Positions 21,550 to 31,724 of a stretch of 64,000 nucleotides of DNA are shown here, in pieces. Location of the stretch: positions 40,140,001 to 40,204,000 of the forward strand of contig CM074864.1 of the NCBI GenBank assembly GCA_037501455.1. Direction: 5' to 3'. Below the pieces are notes generated by a model. It saw nothing but the letters and a program-made list of their open reading frames with translations. It was not told the origin of the DNA and did no database searches. A program made the position numbers and the translations under genes. The number at the start of each line of letters is the position of its first letter. The stretch's first letter is position 1. The DNA comes from Lantana camara (lineage: Eukaryota; Streptophyta; Magnoliopsida; Lamiales; Verbenaceae).

Positions 21550-21890
21550 TTTTACCTCGAACCCACGACTCGCGGACATTCTAAGTAAAATCCTAGGTAG
21601 ATACAACTTACCAATTCTAACACCTTTAGAACTCTTAGTAATTGTTTTGCATCACCTATCTTTCAATATGGACCCACGACTCGTGCGACATCCATAATTA
21701 CTTAGGCGTTAAGCTAGACCCATCAATCATAAGATCATGATCAAAACTTAGTTCAAACGACCCACGACTCGCGGACATCACCCTTGCTAAAATTAACCAC
21801 GAAATATTGATCATTTAAAATGATCAATTAGGTAACTAAGAACTAATAAGCTCCACTAGCTATCCCACGACTCGCGGACAATAACTAGCT
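21550..21890 (-). other. Four repeated stem-loop motifs in the copia leader (older copy)
   Basis: On the minus strand the core TGTCCGCGAGTCGTGGG, or a variant of it, occurs at 21,864-21,880, 21,761-21,777, 21,673-21,690 and 21,562-21,578. The arms flanking the first, third and fourth copies can pair, for example CTAGTTAT with ATAGCTAG around the first. Inside each core, CCGC or CAC can pair with GTGG or GTG around a GAGTC loop. Order and spacing match the copy at 47,724-48,062. Function unknown. Confidence 0.65.
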
Positions 21891-22497
21891 TTACATATTA
21901 AACTTAAAACCTAATGATGGAATGTTAGGAATTTAATTCAAAATTTACATTTCGAATTAAATACCTATTATTCGAAATGAGCTTAATATTTAATGGGAAT
22001 TTTCGAATCAACCGAAGAGTTTTTCGGTTCGACCTCACCAACATATATGTTATCCAATTTGATTAGTCTTGATTAATGCAAGTACAACTTAAATGCATTT
22101 CAAACAAGCACATAAACAAATAACATGTCCTAGCATGATACTAACAAGAGATGATCATGGGTTCTACCTATCTTATGCGTGATATGTGGGAGCCACTCCA
22201 CAATCACAAGTTCTAACATACATGCCACATAAACAGTTTAAATCACATAAGGGAAAGCGGTAACAAAATACGAGCCCTATCTCTATTACATTTAACAATT
22301 GAGATTCCCCTCCCTAACATTTTGAGGGGTCTTCACTTATGGCCTCCTTGTTACTTGAATGTGGTCCATCTTACTCCATGGGTGCATTGTCTCCAAAATG
22401 AAAATAAAACCTCACCACCTATCTCTACTCTCAAATTACAATAAAAAGAAAAAGACATAAAGTAATAAGGCTCAATCTTCATATTGGCCTTAGACAA

Positions 22498-22683
22498 TTA
22501 CACGGGGCATACCCCGGCCTCAAAAACAGTAATATGGAAAGCCACACAATAAATCACATAACAGTACGCACATAAGTGAGGCTCCAACCTCAATTGAAAA
22601 ACGCAACTATAGGGCTCCAACCCCAATTTAAACCATCCATGTGCATAAATTAAAACCACACATAGATCTAAACCCATGATCAC
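22498..22683 (-). CDS. Small upstream ORF in the copia leader (61 codons)
   Basis: The ORF begins at the same ATG as that at 46,935-47,138. The first 47 or so residues differ by only two, after which the frames part. It contains a twofold 'xLEPxxC' pattern from a short repeat in the DNA. No known domain is seen. Shared sequence between related leaders would give this without selection, so coding status is doubtful. Confidence 0.2.
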   Translation of the reverse strand: MIMGLDLCVVLIYAHGWFKLGLEPYSCVFQLRLEPHLCAYCYVIYCVAFHITVFEAGVCPV

Positions 22684-23576
22684 CTAACATGCTTTTGCGA
22701 GAATTTAAATTTAGCCAATAAATTAAATTCCCGTTTCAAGTCCTAATGACTTAAAACACGACTTGATGCGAGTCTTATTTATAACAGTTTTCAATAAATC
22801 CCAAATTAACAAAAACAAATAAAATTCCAATTAATTTCTGAAAATTAATAATTTTATCAAAGATGTATTTTCCCAAAATATAAACCGTTTCAATTTCTCA
22901 AAAATCCCAATTTTAAGTTTTATTCAAAAATTAAAATAAATATTCAAAAATAAAATTTTAAAATTAAAATAAAAAAAATTGGGACTAGATCGCACGATAA
23001 ACGAAAAATGGATTACAAAAACAACGGGGCCCGCACGCGAAAGGGACCGCACGCACAGCGGTGCGCGAGCGCGCGACAGGCGTGCACAGCGCGCGGCCAA
23101 GGCCACGCGAGTGAGCGCTGCCGTGCGCGGTCCTGTCGCCCATCTTGCGGGCGGTTGGCCGGTCTGTCCCGGCCAGGCCTGGGCGGTGACGGGCGGGCAC
23201 GCCTAGGCGCGCCCGGGAGGCTCCCGTACAGGCGTGCGGGAGGTGCTGGGCGGTTGCCCTTGCGCGCGCCTAGGACAGGCGGGCGGCGGGGCGCGGGGTT
23301 TCGCGTGTTCATCGTAATCCTGGTTTTCGTTTCGTGTTTTCGTTCAAAAGCAAAACCAATCCAAGAAATCCAAAAACAGTTTATACAGTTTCAAATCTAA
23401 AATAGTTTTCAAAAATTAAATTTTGCAAAAACCAATTTTCAGAAACTTTCAGGAAAAAATACAGTTTCGTAATTCAGGCTTTCTAAAACAATTACAAATA
23501 CTCAATTGCATTAAGCTTAAGAATTTCTACCAAATTCAGAATAATTGAGACGAATCAGAAACACGATTAACGAGGT

Positions 23577-23589
23577 GGCTCTGATACCA
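23577..23589 (-). other. Primer-binding site (initiator Met tRNA) of the minus-strand copia
   Basis: GGCTCTGATACCA is the reverse complement of TGGTATCAGAGCC. It lies two bases from the TGTTGG boundary of the LTR at 23,592, the close spacing usual in copia elements. It shows that the LTR at 23,592-25,883 is the 5' LTR. Confidence 0.9.
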
Positions 23590-23754
23590 CTTGTTGGAAA
23601 ACAGGAATCAGAAAGCAGCGGAAATTTAAAAAATTTTCCAACAAAAGGATCTTGGACTCGCAATCGTGTATCCAAATTCGGAGAGATCAAGTAACTCACT
23701 TGGGTAGTAGCTTTCTTGACACGTTTTGAGCCGCCCTCAAACGCGCTTCATGCG

Positions 23755-24083
23755 GTAATGGCAACCCGTTTCTCGAAAGCCTCTTTCTACTTCAGAATCC
23801 ATTGTAGGGATAACAATCCACACCAACCTGGATTCAAATCATGTTATGGAAGTTCTTAACAATACAACATAAAGAAAGAAACATGAAACGAGAAAGAGAT
23901 GATTGAAACTCCCTTCGAAAACCAGGTTTGCGAAAGTAGAAAACTGCCAGTCACAAAACCCTCGTGAAAAAATCCATCCTTCAGGATATGGACGAACGGT
24001 TATCGCCATCTTCTTTGGTTCTATTTTTTCATTCGTTTCATGTTGGGTTCAGAATCGTTTCATCATCCCTTCTGATCGTTTTG
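23755..24083. other. About 330-bp segment unique to this copia LTR
   Basis: The LTRs at 17,423, 26,852 and 51,690 pass directly from the 'cgcgg' region to 'cttga.cccc', whereas this one carries about 330 extra bases. On the minus strand a 54-codon ORF starts at about 23,999 with Met-Ala-Ile-Thr-Val-Arg-Pro-Tyr-Pro-Glu. I do not recognise it. No clear inverted termini were seen. It could be a small transposon, captured host DNA, or a segment lost from the other LTRs. Confidence 0.55.
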
Positions 24084-24658
24084 CTTGATCCCCACTTTTT
24101 TGGTAAAGCTCGAATCTTCAAAACTTCTAACTTGAAGCTCTCTAGAGATAGTTCACCAACTTGGCTACAATCTAACTAGTAAGGATGCTAGTTCTCTAGT
24201 TAGTGTTTAGGCTTAACCTAGGGTTTCGTTTATCTTGGAGAAAGGAAGGTGTTCAACACATGAACCAAAAGAATTCTCGATTAGCTCTAAGGGGAGCTCG
24301 AGCTCCCCTATATATAGGAGGGAAGTGGCAAAAAATCCCTAATCCTTATGGGCTTAGGATTTTGGTCCCTCTCTCCTATTACTTGATCATCAAGTAATTT
24401 TGACTTTGACCTTGAATTCAAATTCAAATCAACTTTCAAGAGAGCTAAAATATCCAAACTATTTTTGGATAATTTTATACTTTATTTATTTAAAATAAAT
24501 AACTTATTTTTATCTAATCAATTAATTCACAATTAATTAACTAGATTATTTTTCTCCAAAATAAGACTTTCTTTTTAATTCAAAATTAAACCAAAGTCTA
24601 TTAAATAATTAATCACATTAATTATTTAACACATAAATAAATATACACATATATTTAC

Positions 24659-24730
24659 ACACGTGTGAGACACGTGTCACTAGGACACGTGTCACTCACG
24701 TGAGCCACAAGTGTGGTTCACACGTGTGGA
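24659..24730. promoter_or_regulatory. CACGTG cluster in the minus-strand copia 5' LTR
   Basis: CACACGTGTG, GACACGTGTC, GGACACGTGTCAC, ACGTGAG and CACACGTGTG occur within about 70 bases, at the place matching 18,160-18,231 in the solo LTR. Each is a plant G-box-like word. Function is inferred only. Confidence 0.6.
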
Positions 24731-25884
24731 ACCCTCTTGGCCCGATTAACTCGTTTAATCATTTTCAAGCCTCAACTCATGTAACCAAGTTGTTGTGTGT
24801 GACCCTCTAGGTTCTCAAATCAATTAGCAGTGACCCTAATTAATTAATTCACTAATTAATTAATCAGTCCACAGATTAAACGACCATAGTCTAGCAACAG
24901 GTGTTTAACCCCTAGCTGAATTGGAATGTTCGGATTCGACAGAACCTTTAAGTCATTGATTCATGTGAGATACAATCCTCCTACTTACTATCTCTCAACC
25001 AAGATCTAGGGTAAGGGAATAATCAGAACCCTAATAATCTGGTCTTAAAGCTAAGTGCATTTCATATCCATTTGATCTCAATCCAAGAAACCCTTTTCTT
25101 GATGTCTTGATCTACTGCCTTGGTCAAGGACTCCATATGGCATATGAATGACTTACACAATAAGAGATCACCTTACATATGCAAGTGTAGGTCCTTTCTT
25201 GATTCTCATTCACTTTCATGAGTCACTTGTGCAGCCCCAGCATAAGCCTTGAATCAGTTGTCTAAGGCGACACCCTTTAAAGCTTATACCAAAGACTACA
25301 GAGTTAACTCATAAAGTGACATGGAACCTCAAGTCTAAGGATCAATTAATCACATCAATTACTCGTGAGATATTTCCTAATCTGGAAGTTTCCATTTCCT
25401 GAAATAGAAACTTCCTTTCCCATTTAGGAATCTTCTCACACGGGGCACCTCAGTGAACTTACTTATTGAAGTAAGCACCCTCATGTATCACACACGTATC
25501 AACTATACACTTTGCACCTCCATGAAACAAGGTGGTCCTTCTTAAGGGCGTGATCCCACAAGCAAGCCTTAGAGGAGTCAGGTTGACACTCCCACTGTCT
25601 GTAGGACTCATCAGCTTGGAGTATTTTACTAATCATGACTTATGTGATATAGGGCTCGTTTCATGAACCATTTCACCTAAATGGTAGAGTCCTAAAGTCA
25701 TCAGGATTAGGGGAGTTCTCATACATGCACAGCTAAAGTAAACGCATACCAAACAAGAGCATATAAAGAAGTGTTTGCCTATGATATTAATCAATCGTAT
25801 ATTATTCAAAGATTGTCTGTGATACTAGGAAAGTCCCAAAACGGATTATGACTAATCGGCTTTCTAGGGTGCTATTCCTAACAT

Positions 25885-26835
25885 GACATGTAAGTAACTA
25901 AGTTATGGTTATCGAACCAATTCGAGATGAAAGATCTTGGTGATGCGTCCTACATCCTTGGAATTAAAATCTATCGAGATAGATCTAGAAGGATGATAGG
26001 ACTATCACAGTCGATGTACATTGACAAAGTATTGAAGAGATTCAATATGGAGTCAGCAAAGGTTAAGAACCTTCCTATGAGTGTAGGAACATGTCTTTCT
26101 AAGAAGATGTATCCTAAGACTAACCTCGAGAAGGAAAGAATGACTCATACACCTTATGCATCAACAATAGGTAGCATAATGTATGCAATGTTATGTACTC
26201 GACCGGATGTGGCTTATGCACTTAGTGTAACAAGTCGGTTCCAATCTGACCCTGGAGATGGTCACTGGGCTGCCGTGAAGAATATTCTTAAGTACTTGAA
26301 AAGTACTAAAGATTTATTCTTAGTTTACGGAGGTCAGAAAGATCTTATTGTCGAAGGATACTGCGATGCAAGCCTTGCATCTGACTTACATGATTTTAAG
26401 TCAATGTCAGGATACATTTTCTGCCAAAATGGCGAAGCAATGAGTTGGAAGAGTTCCAAGCAAACTACCATTGCAGATTCGACCACTAAGGCCGAATACT
26501 TAGTTGCATATGATGCAGCTAAGGAAGGTGTTTGGATTAGAAACTTCATTCAAGAGTTGAATATTGTTCCTAGCATGAAAGACCCCATTACTGTGTTCTA
26601 TGACAACACTGGGGCGGTTGCTCAAGCAAAAGAACCTAGATCTCACCAACGGACCAAGCACATTATGAGGAAATATCACCTAATCCGTGATATTATCAAA
26701 AGAGGAGATGTGCAAATTGAGAGGGTCACATCAGCAGAGAACGTGGCAGATCCACTTACTAAACCCCTTAGTCGAGAAGCTTTCCAAGGTCATCTTCAGA
26801 ATATGGGACTTAGAGTAGCTTTAGAATGGATTTGA
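25885..26835 (+). pseudogene. Ty1/copia reverse transcriptase C-terminus and RNase H (copia A)
   Basis: The frame opens just after the reversed LTR and has one stop (25,891) before a run of 303 open codons. Residues from 'FEMKDLGDASYILGIKI' on belong to the part of copia reverse transcriptase after the catalytic YVDD box, which is missing. Then come 'YSLSVTS'-type and 'YCDAS' segments, the RNase H motifs 'TKAEYLVAYDAAKEG' and 'YDNTGAVAQAKEP', and the C-terminal 'LTKPLSREAF'. The stop codon is followed by a polypurine tract and LTR. Lacking gag, integrase and the catalytic half of the polymerase, it is a truncated relic. From 26,513 on it is repeated at 51,351. Confidence 0.9.
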
Positions 26836-26840
26836 CGGGC

Positions 26841-26851
26841 AAGTGGGAGAT
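26841..26851 (+). other. Polypurine tract of copia A
   Basis: AAGTGGGAGAT stands directly before the TGTTAGG start of the LTR and six bases after the polymerase stop codon. Position and composition are those of a copia plus-strand primer. Confidence 0.85.
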
Positions 26852-28762
26852 TGTTAGGAATCGTGCCCTAGAAAGCCGATTGTATATCTGCTTTGTACTT
26901 TTCCTTATTGTAATCACAGACAATCTTTGAATAAAATAATGAATTGAAGCAACACTTCTTTATATGCTCTTGTTTGGTATGCGTTTACTTTAGCTGTGCA
27001 TGTATGAGAACTCCCATAATCCTGATGACTTTAGGACTCTACCATTTAGGTAAAATGGTTCATGAAACGAGCCCTATATCACATAAGTCATGATTAGTAA
27101 AATACTCCAAGCTAATGAGTCCTACAGATAGTGGGAGTGTCAACCTGACTCCTTTAAGGCTTGCTTGTGGGATCACTCCCTTAAGAAGGACCACCTTGTT
27201 TCATGGAGGTGCAAAGTGTATAGTTGATTTTTGCATGATACATGAGGGTGCTTACTTCCATAAGTAAGTTCACTCAGGTGACCCGTGTGAGAACATTCCT
27301 GAATGGGAAAGGAAGTTTCTATTTTAGGAAATGGAAACTTCCAGATTAGGAAATATCTCACGAGTCAATGGTGTGATTAATTGATCCTTAGACTTGAGGT
27401 TCCATGTCACTTTATGAGTTAACTCTGTAGTCTTAGGTATAAGCTTTAAAGGGTGTCGCCTTAGACAACTGATTCAAGGCTTATGCTGGGGCTGCACAAG
27501 TGATTCATGAAAGTGAATGAGAATCAAGAAAGGACCTACACTTGCATTTGCAAGGTGATCTCTTATTGTGTAAGTCATTCATATGCCATATGGAGTCCAT
27601 GGCCAAGGCAATAGATCAAGACATCAGGAAAAGGGTTTCTTGGATTGAGATCAAATGGATATGAAATACACTTAGCTTTAAGACCAGATTATTAGGGTTC
27701 TGATTATTCCCTAACCCTAGATCTTGGTTGAGAGATAGTAAGTAGGAGGATTGTATCTCACATGAATAAATAGACATTCCAATTCAGCTAGGGGTTAAAC
27801 ACCTTTTGCTAGACTATGGTCGTTTAATCTGTGGACTGATTAATTAATTAGTGAATTAATTAATTAGGGTCACTGCTAATTGAATTGAGAACCTAGAGGG
27901 TCACACACAACAACTTGGTTACATGAGTTAAGGTTTTAAAATGATTAAACGAGTTGATCATACCAAGAGGGTTCCACACATGTGAAACACACGTGTGGTT
28001 CATGTGATTGGCACGTGTCCTTGGGGACACGTGTGTCACACGTGTATATTGTTTATGTATTAAATAATTAATGTGTTAATTATTTAATAGACTTTGGTTT
28101 AATTTTTGAATTAAAATGAAAGTCTTATTTTGGAGAATATAATCTATTTAATTAATTATGAAGTAATTAATTAGATAAATAAGTTATTTATTTATTAATA
28201 AATAAAGTATAATATTATCCAAAAGGGTTTTGGATATTTTAGCTCTCTTAAAAGTTGATTTTAATTAGAATTCAAAATCAAGGTTTGGAATTACTTGATG
28301 ATCAAGTAATAAGAGCGAGGGACGAAATCATTAGTCCAAAAGGACTCGGTTCGGCCGCCCCTCTCTAGCTATATATAGGGGAGCTCGAGCTCCCCTTATG
28401 GATTGATCGATTCTTCTTAGTTCATGTGTTGAACATCATCCTTTCTCCAAGATCACATAAACACTAGGTTGAGCCTAAACACTAACTAGAGAACTAGCAT
28501 CCTTACTAGTTAGATTGTAGTCAAGTTGGTGGACTATCTCTAGAGAGCTTCAAGTTAGAAGTTTTTAAAGATTCGAGCTTTACCAAGGAGAGGGGATCAA
28601 GCCGCGAGAAGAGCGTTCTTGGGTGGCTTGAAACGCTTCAAGAAAGATTATTGAAAAGTAAGTTTCTTTACCTTACGAATTTGGATTCACGATTGCGAGT
28701 TTCGATCCTTTTGTTGGAAAATTTTAAAATTTCCGCTGCTTTCTGATTCCGTTTTTCCAACA
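26852..28762 (+). mobile_element. 3' LTR of copia A
   Basis: The LTR is 1,911 bases, TGTTAGGAAT to TTTTTCCAACA. A CACGTG cluster lies at 27,975-28,050 and a TATA-like 'ctatatatagggg' near 28,372. It is repeated almost exactly at 51,690-53,600. The sequence after its end (CCCTG) belongs to a chromovirus LTR fragment, so the target was an older element. Confidence 0.95.
27975..28050. promoter_or_regulatory. CACGTG cluster in the copia A LTR
   Basis: CACATGTG, ACACACGTGTGG, GGCACGTGTCC, GGACACGTGTGTC and ACACGTGTAT follow each other within 76 bases, about 320 bases upstream of the TATA-like box at 28,372. The repeated G-box-like core is conserved at this place in every copia LTR of the window. 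Confidence 0.65.
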
Positions 28763-28887
28763 CCCTGTGCACGCTCTCATTTGAGATATTCACGTGCGGC
28801 CTATGGAGGTTGGGAAGGCATATCGTGGGATAGCTACCCCGTATGCGTATGGTAATGTAGGTGATAGGGTTTGATTCCCGATGCACC
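28763..28887 (+). mobile_element. Chromovirus LTR fragment (plus orientation)
   Basis: The 125 bases read as the reverse complement of 17,061-17,180: 'ctctcatttgagatattcac', 'cctatggaggttgggaaggc', 'tagctacccc'. The fragment lies between the copia A LTR and the Athila LTR and has neither end of its own LTR. It is a remnant of the DNA into which these elements inserted. The copy at 53,601-53,725 matches it. Confidence 0.75.
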
Positions 28888-29055
28888 TGTTGAGTTGTAT
28901 TTTTCTACTCCGTTAAGACTTAACTTCTATATCTTTACCCCGAATTATAGGAATTTATTAGGTGTTTATGCTCATTTCAGGTATTTTTACCACGCGAGAA
29001 GTTATCAGGACGGAACGGAGAAAACTCAACCAAATTTAAGCTAAAATGAGGATTC

Positions 29056-29328
29056 ACCCGCCCGGGTAGAATTAGAGAGTAAATCTCCCCGCCCGGGGGA
29101 GATTAAGGCAGTAGCTTTCTGCATCAGGGTACCCGGCATGGTACTCCTCTAGTTATTTTTCTCCCCGCCCAGGGAGTTTGGTCCGACACTTTCTGTAACG
29201 AGTCTACCCGGCCGGGTAGTTAGCAGTTATAATTTTACCCGACCGGGTAGTTGTAAATCGCTGATACGCTTCTGTTTTACTTTACCCGCCCGGGAAACTT
29301 TTGTTCTTATTCTTACCCGGCCGGGTAG
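29056..29328. promoter_or_regulatory. Palindrome array, TACCCGGCCGGGTA type
   Basis: Inverted repeats of one kind fill this part of the Athila LTR: ACCCGCCCGGGT at 29,056, CTCCCCGCCCGGGGGAG near 29,084, GGTACCCGGCATGGTACTCC near 29,128, CTCCCCGCCCAGGGAG near 29,161, CTACCCGGCCGGGTAG at 29,204, TACCCGACCGGGTA at 29,236, TTACCCGCCCGGGAA near 29,282 and TACCCGGCCGGGTA at 29,314. The last ends 27 bases before TATATAA. Confidence 0.8.
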
Positions 29329-29354
29329 GCCTCCTGAGTGTGTTTTTCCATTTG

Positions 29355-29361
29355 TATATAA
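29355..29361 (+). promoter_or_regulatory. TATA box of the Athila LTR
   Basis: TATATAA lies 27 bases after the palindrome array and well ahead of the primer site, at a place suited to a promoter. The start of transcription, expected some 30 bases downstream, cannot be fixed by sequence. Confidence 0.65.
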
Positions 29362-30415
29362 GCCTTCATTCGGGTTTTTCTCGAGGCATCAATCATTTTA
29401 ACCTAATTGGGAGGTCTGGAGGCAGCTAGGAGAGTCTGGGGAAGGCCACCTTTCCTTTAAAGGAGTGAAGAAGATGATTTGACAGAAATAGTTTGCTTTC
29501 AATTTCTTTTAATGCTTTCTTTGTTTTAATTAAGTAATTTCCATTCTTAGTTTAGTTAGTAAGATTTATCCATTGTATGAATTTTTAACCCTTGATATTA
29601 TTTGAATACTAGTTTATGAGTATGGTTTATTTTCAGAAAGATTCTTCTTATTCTTGGGTTGAATTTATGGATATGAGTGGCTAGATCTTAAGAGATAGGG
29701 GAATGACACAAAATGAGGATTAGGTGTTTGATAAAATGTCTAAGTGAATGAGTTTGGTTCTTATGTTGGGAAAATGGTTTTAAAGCTTGTATGAGTGTGG
29801 CCTACTCGTACTCAATCCTCAATTCACCTTCTAATTGAGAATTTGTTTGTGAATTTGGTAATATTTTCCTAAACACTTAAAGTCTAGGTCCAAAGAGATT
29901 TAATCTAGCTTTGAGCAATTGAATCATTGATTAATAATGCCAAGCCGCTAATTAGTTAGTGATACTAATCTTGAGTTTTTGGCCTAATCTTTGTTTCAAT
30001 GATCACGAGAGTGGCTTTATCTTAGGTTAGGTACGCGCACTTGTCTTTAAGAAAAGCTAGTGTATATAATTAAGTGATTAGAATTGTAGGAACCATCTTA
30101 TTTATTGAAGCATTGAGTCTCGACCGAAGCCTTATGAATGTGTTATTCCCCTGGCTCCCTTTAATTTCTTGAGTTTCATTTAAGAGTTTGTTTACTTGTT
30201 TGCCTTTATTTGCTTGTGTTTACCTTTCTCGTGTTCTTAATTACTATTTCATTACCACTATTTCCTTTCGGTCTATAGATTAACAAATGCACTTTACAAT
30301 TGGCCTTGATTTCCCCTTCCCTTGGGATTTGACCCCTTTGTGCTACATTGATTTATTGATGCTTGCACTTGGGCTTTATTAAAACAGAAAGAAAAAAAAA
30401 AACACAACAAGTTTT

Positions 30416-30433
30416 TGGCGCCGTTGCCGGGGA
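30416..30433 (+). other. Primer-binding site (Asp tRNA) of the Athila element
   Basis: TGGCGCCGTTGCCGGGGA is the exact 18-base complement expected for the 3' end of plant Asp tRNA, the primer typical of Athila and Tat elements. It lies six bases after the LTR end. Confidence 0.95.
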
Positions 30434-30529
30434 ATGCGTTTGAAATCACTCTTGTTCAAGTGTTAGTAGTTAGTGATTTAGACCTTTAATTTTATTAATA
30501 TTAAACTCTTCTTTATCTCTTGTAGGTAT

Positions 30530-31312
30530 ATGCGAAGGGCCCGAAGTTGGGAGAATCTCAAACACTACCCCGAGATTGAAAAGAAACTTCGTGCTCTAAG
30601 GAAAGGAAGGAGACAAGAAGAGTTAGTTTTACCGTTTCCTCTTGAGATGGAGGACGATCAAAGGCGTGGCAACTTGCCACAACACCAATCGTTTCCACCC
30701 GCTCAACCTAACCAACCACCTTAAAGGCAAATTAGGGAGTATGCCATGCCAAGTATGGAAAACATCCAACAAAACTTTGGAAGACCGGGAGTGGGGGCGA
30801 ACCACTTTAAAATTAAGCCGGCTTATATTTCTCTCCTCCAACAAAATCAATTCACCGGTTTAGCTACGGAAGATCCCATTTCACATGTGAACTGGTTCAT
30901 TGAGGTTTGTGACACATTCAAACTCAACAATGTGCCCGAGGAAGCTATTAGGATTCGACTCTTTCCATTCTCCTTAAGGGATAGGGTGAAAACTTGGCAT
31001 AGTGCTCTTCCGTATGAGACTAAGGGATCATGGCCTCTATTGTCTCAAGCATTTTTGGATAAGTTCTTCCTGCACGCTAAAACGGTTAAGCTCCGGAATG
31101 AAATCACCTCATTTCGGCAATATGAAGGAGAAAGCCTATACGAAGCTTGGGAACGATTTAAGGAAATACGAAGGAAATGCCCTCACCATGGATGCGAAGA
31201 TTGGAAGCTTGTCCAATCATTCTACGGAGGAATTTCCCAAGCCTTGAAGGTCATGATTGACTCCGCCGCGGGAGGTGCTATAATGACAATGTACGAAGCC
31301 GATGCAATATAA
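30530..31312 (+). pseudogene. Athila gag, N-terminal part (broken)
   Basis: The frame starts at ATG 30,530, after 'ttgtaggtat'. It encodes an Arg/Glu-rich start, then stops at TAA 30,722-30,724 and continues in the same frame from 30,746. The second part, 188 codons, has the retrotransposon Gag core: 'FKIKPAYISLLQQNQFTG', 'EDPISHVNWFIEVCDTFK', 'IRLFPFSLRDRVKTWH' and 'WERFKEIRRKCPHHG'. Gag forms the particle that packages element RNA. The frame breaks near 31,305, where the C-terminal part goes on in another frame. The stop probably arose from a CAA codon. Confidence 0.85.
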
Positions 31313-31724
31313 TTCTTGGGCAAATGAAAGGGGTAACACACCTATCCCGAGACCTTCAAGCTCGACGCCCGGCATGTTACAAGTTGGAGCGTATACCGCC
31401 ATGCAAGCTAAGATTGAGGCTTTGGAAAAGCAAGTAGAGAAATTTAAGGTGAATGTCGTGTCAAATCAACCCCCTCCTATGCAACATTCAACTTGTGAGA
31501 TGTGTAGCGGGCCACACAACTATGATTCATGCCCTTATGCTTCTCAAGAAAATCCATCAAATCCATCTTCAAGTTCTGAACAAGTAAATGTTCTAAACCA
31601 ACAAAGGCCACAATACAATCCCTATTCCAACACATACAATCCCGGACTACGCAACCACCCTAATTTTTCTTGGTCTAACACCAACAACGCTCAAAATGCC
31701 CCCAAGACCACCACCACAACCTAG
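31302..31724 (+). pseudogene. Athila gag, middle part (frameshifted)
   Basis: This 140-codon frame continues gag: 'YNSWANERGNTP', a coiled-coil-like 'KIEALEKQVEKF', and a zinc-knuckle-like Cys motif 'CEMCSGPHNYDSCP' with Cys-x2-Cys-x4-His-x4-Cys spacing, then an Asn/Pro/Gln-rich stretch. It ends in a run of Thr codons because of a frameshift near 31,700. The correct frame resumes at about 31,705 in the next feature. Confidence 0.8.

Larger units (their letters stand above)
21391..23576 (-). mobile_element. Ty1/copia untranslated leader (minus strand)
   Basis: This 2.2-kb non-coding stretch between primer site and gag remnant aligns with 46,542-48,258 on the plus strand. It contains four copies of the TGTCCGCGAGTCGTGGG motif (21,562-21,880), a conserved small ORF (22,498-22,683) and a GC-rich part at about 23,020-23,310 with CGCGCG words. 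Long ORFs in the GC-rich part occur on both strands and are base-composition effects. Confidence 0.8.
23592..25883 (-). mobile_element. 5' LTR of the minus-strand Ty1/copia element
   Basis: The LTR is 2,292 bases, with copia ends as in the solo LTR at 17,423. It is longer because of an extra segment at about 23,755-24,083. A CACGTG cluster lies at 24,659-24,730 and the 'ctcccctatatatagg' box near 24,305. It abuts copia polymerase sequence of opposite orientation at 25,884, and no target duplication is apparent, so the outer junction has been rearranged. Confidence 0.9.
28888..30409 (+). mobile_element. 5' LTR of the Athila-type element
   Basis: The LTR is 1,522 bases, from TGTTGAGTTG to ACACAACA, with TGTTG/CAACA inverted ends. 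It carries a palindrome array at 29,056-29,328 followed by TATATAA at 29,355-29,361. The 3' part has the Athila-like words 'ttcccttgggatttgacccc' and 'ttgtgctac'. An Asp-tRNA primer site follows. The end was set by the short inverted termini and primer spacing. No 3' LTR of this element remains in the window. Confidence 0.8.

Noticed and set aside
22985..23400. GC-rich ORFs of 70-130 codons near 23,000-23,400
   Set aside because: Arg/Ala/Pro-rich translations in all frames follow from the CGCGCG-rich copia leader; the counterpart at 46,542 is cut short and has no such ORFs.
29056..29328. CRISPR-like array of spaced palindromic repeats
   Set aside because: The repeats are short, vary in sequence and spacing, lie in a plant LTR and have no cas genes.
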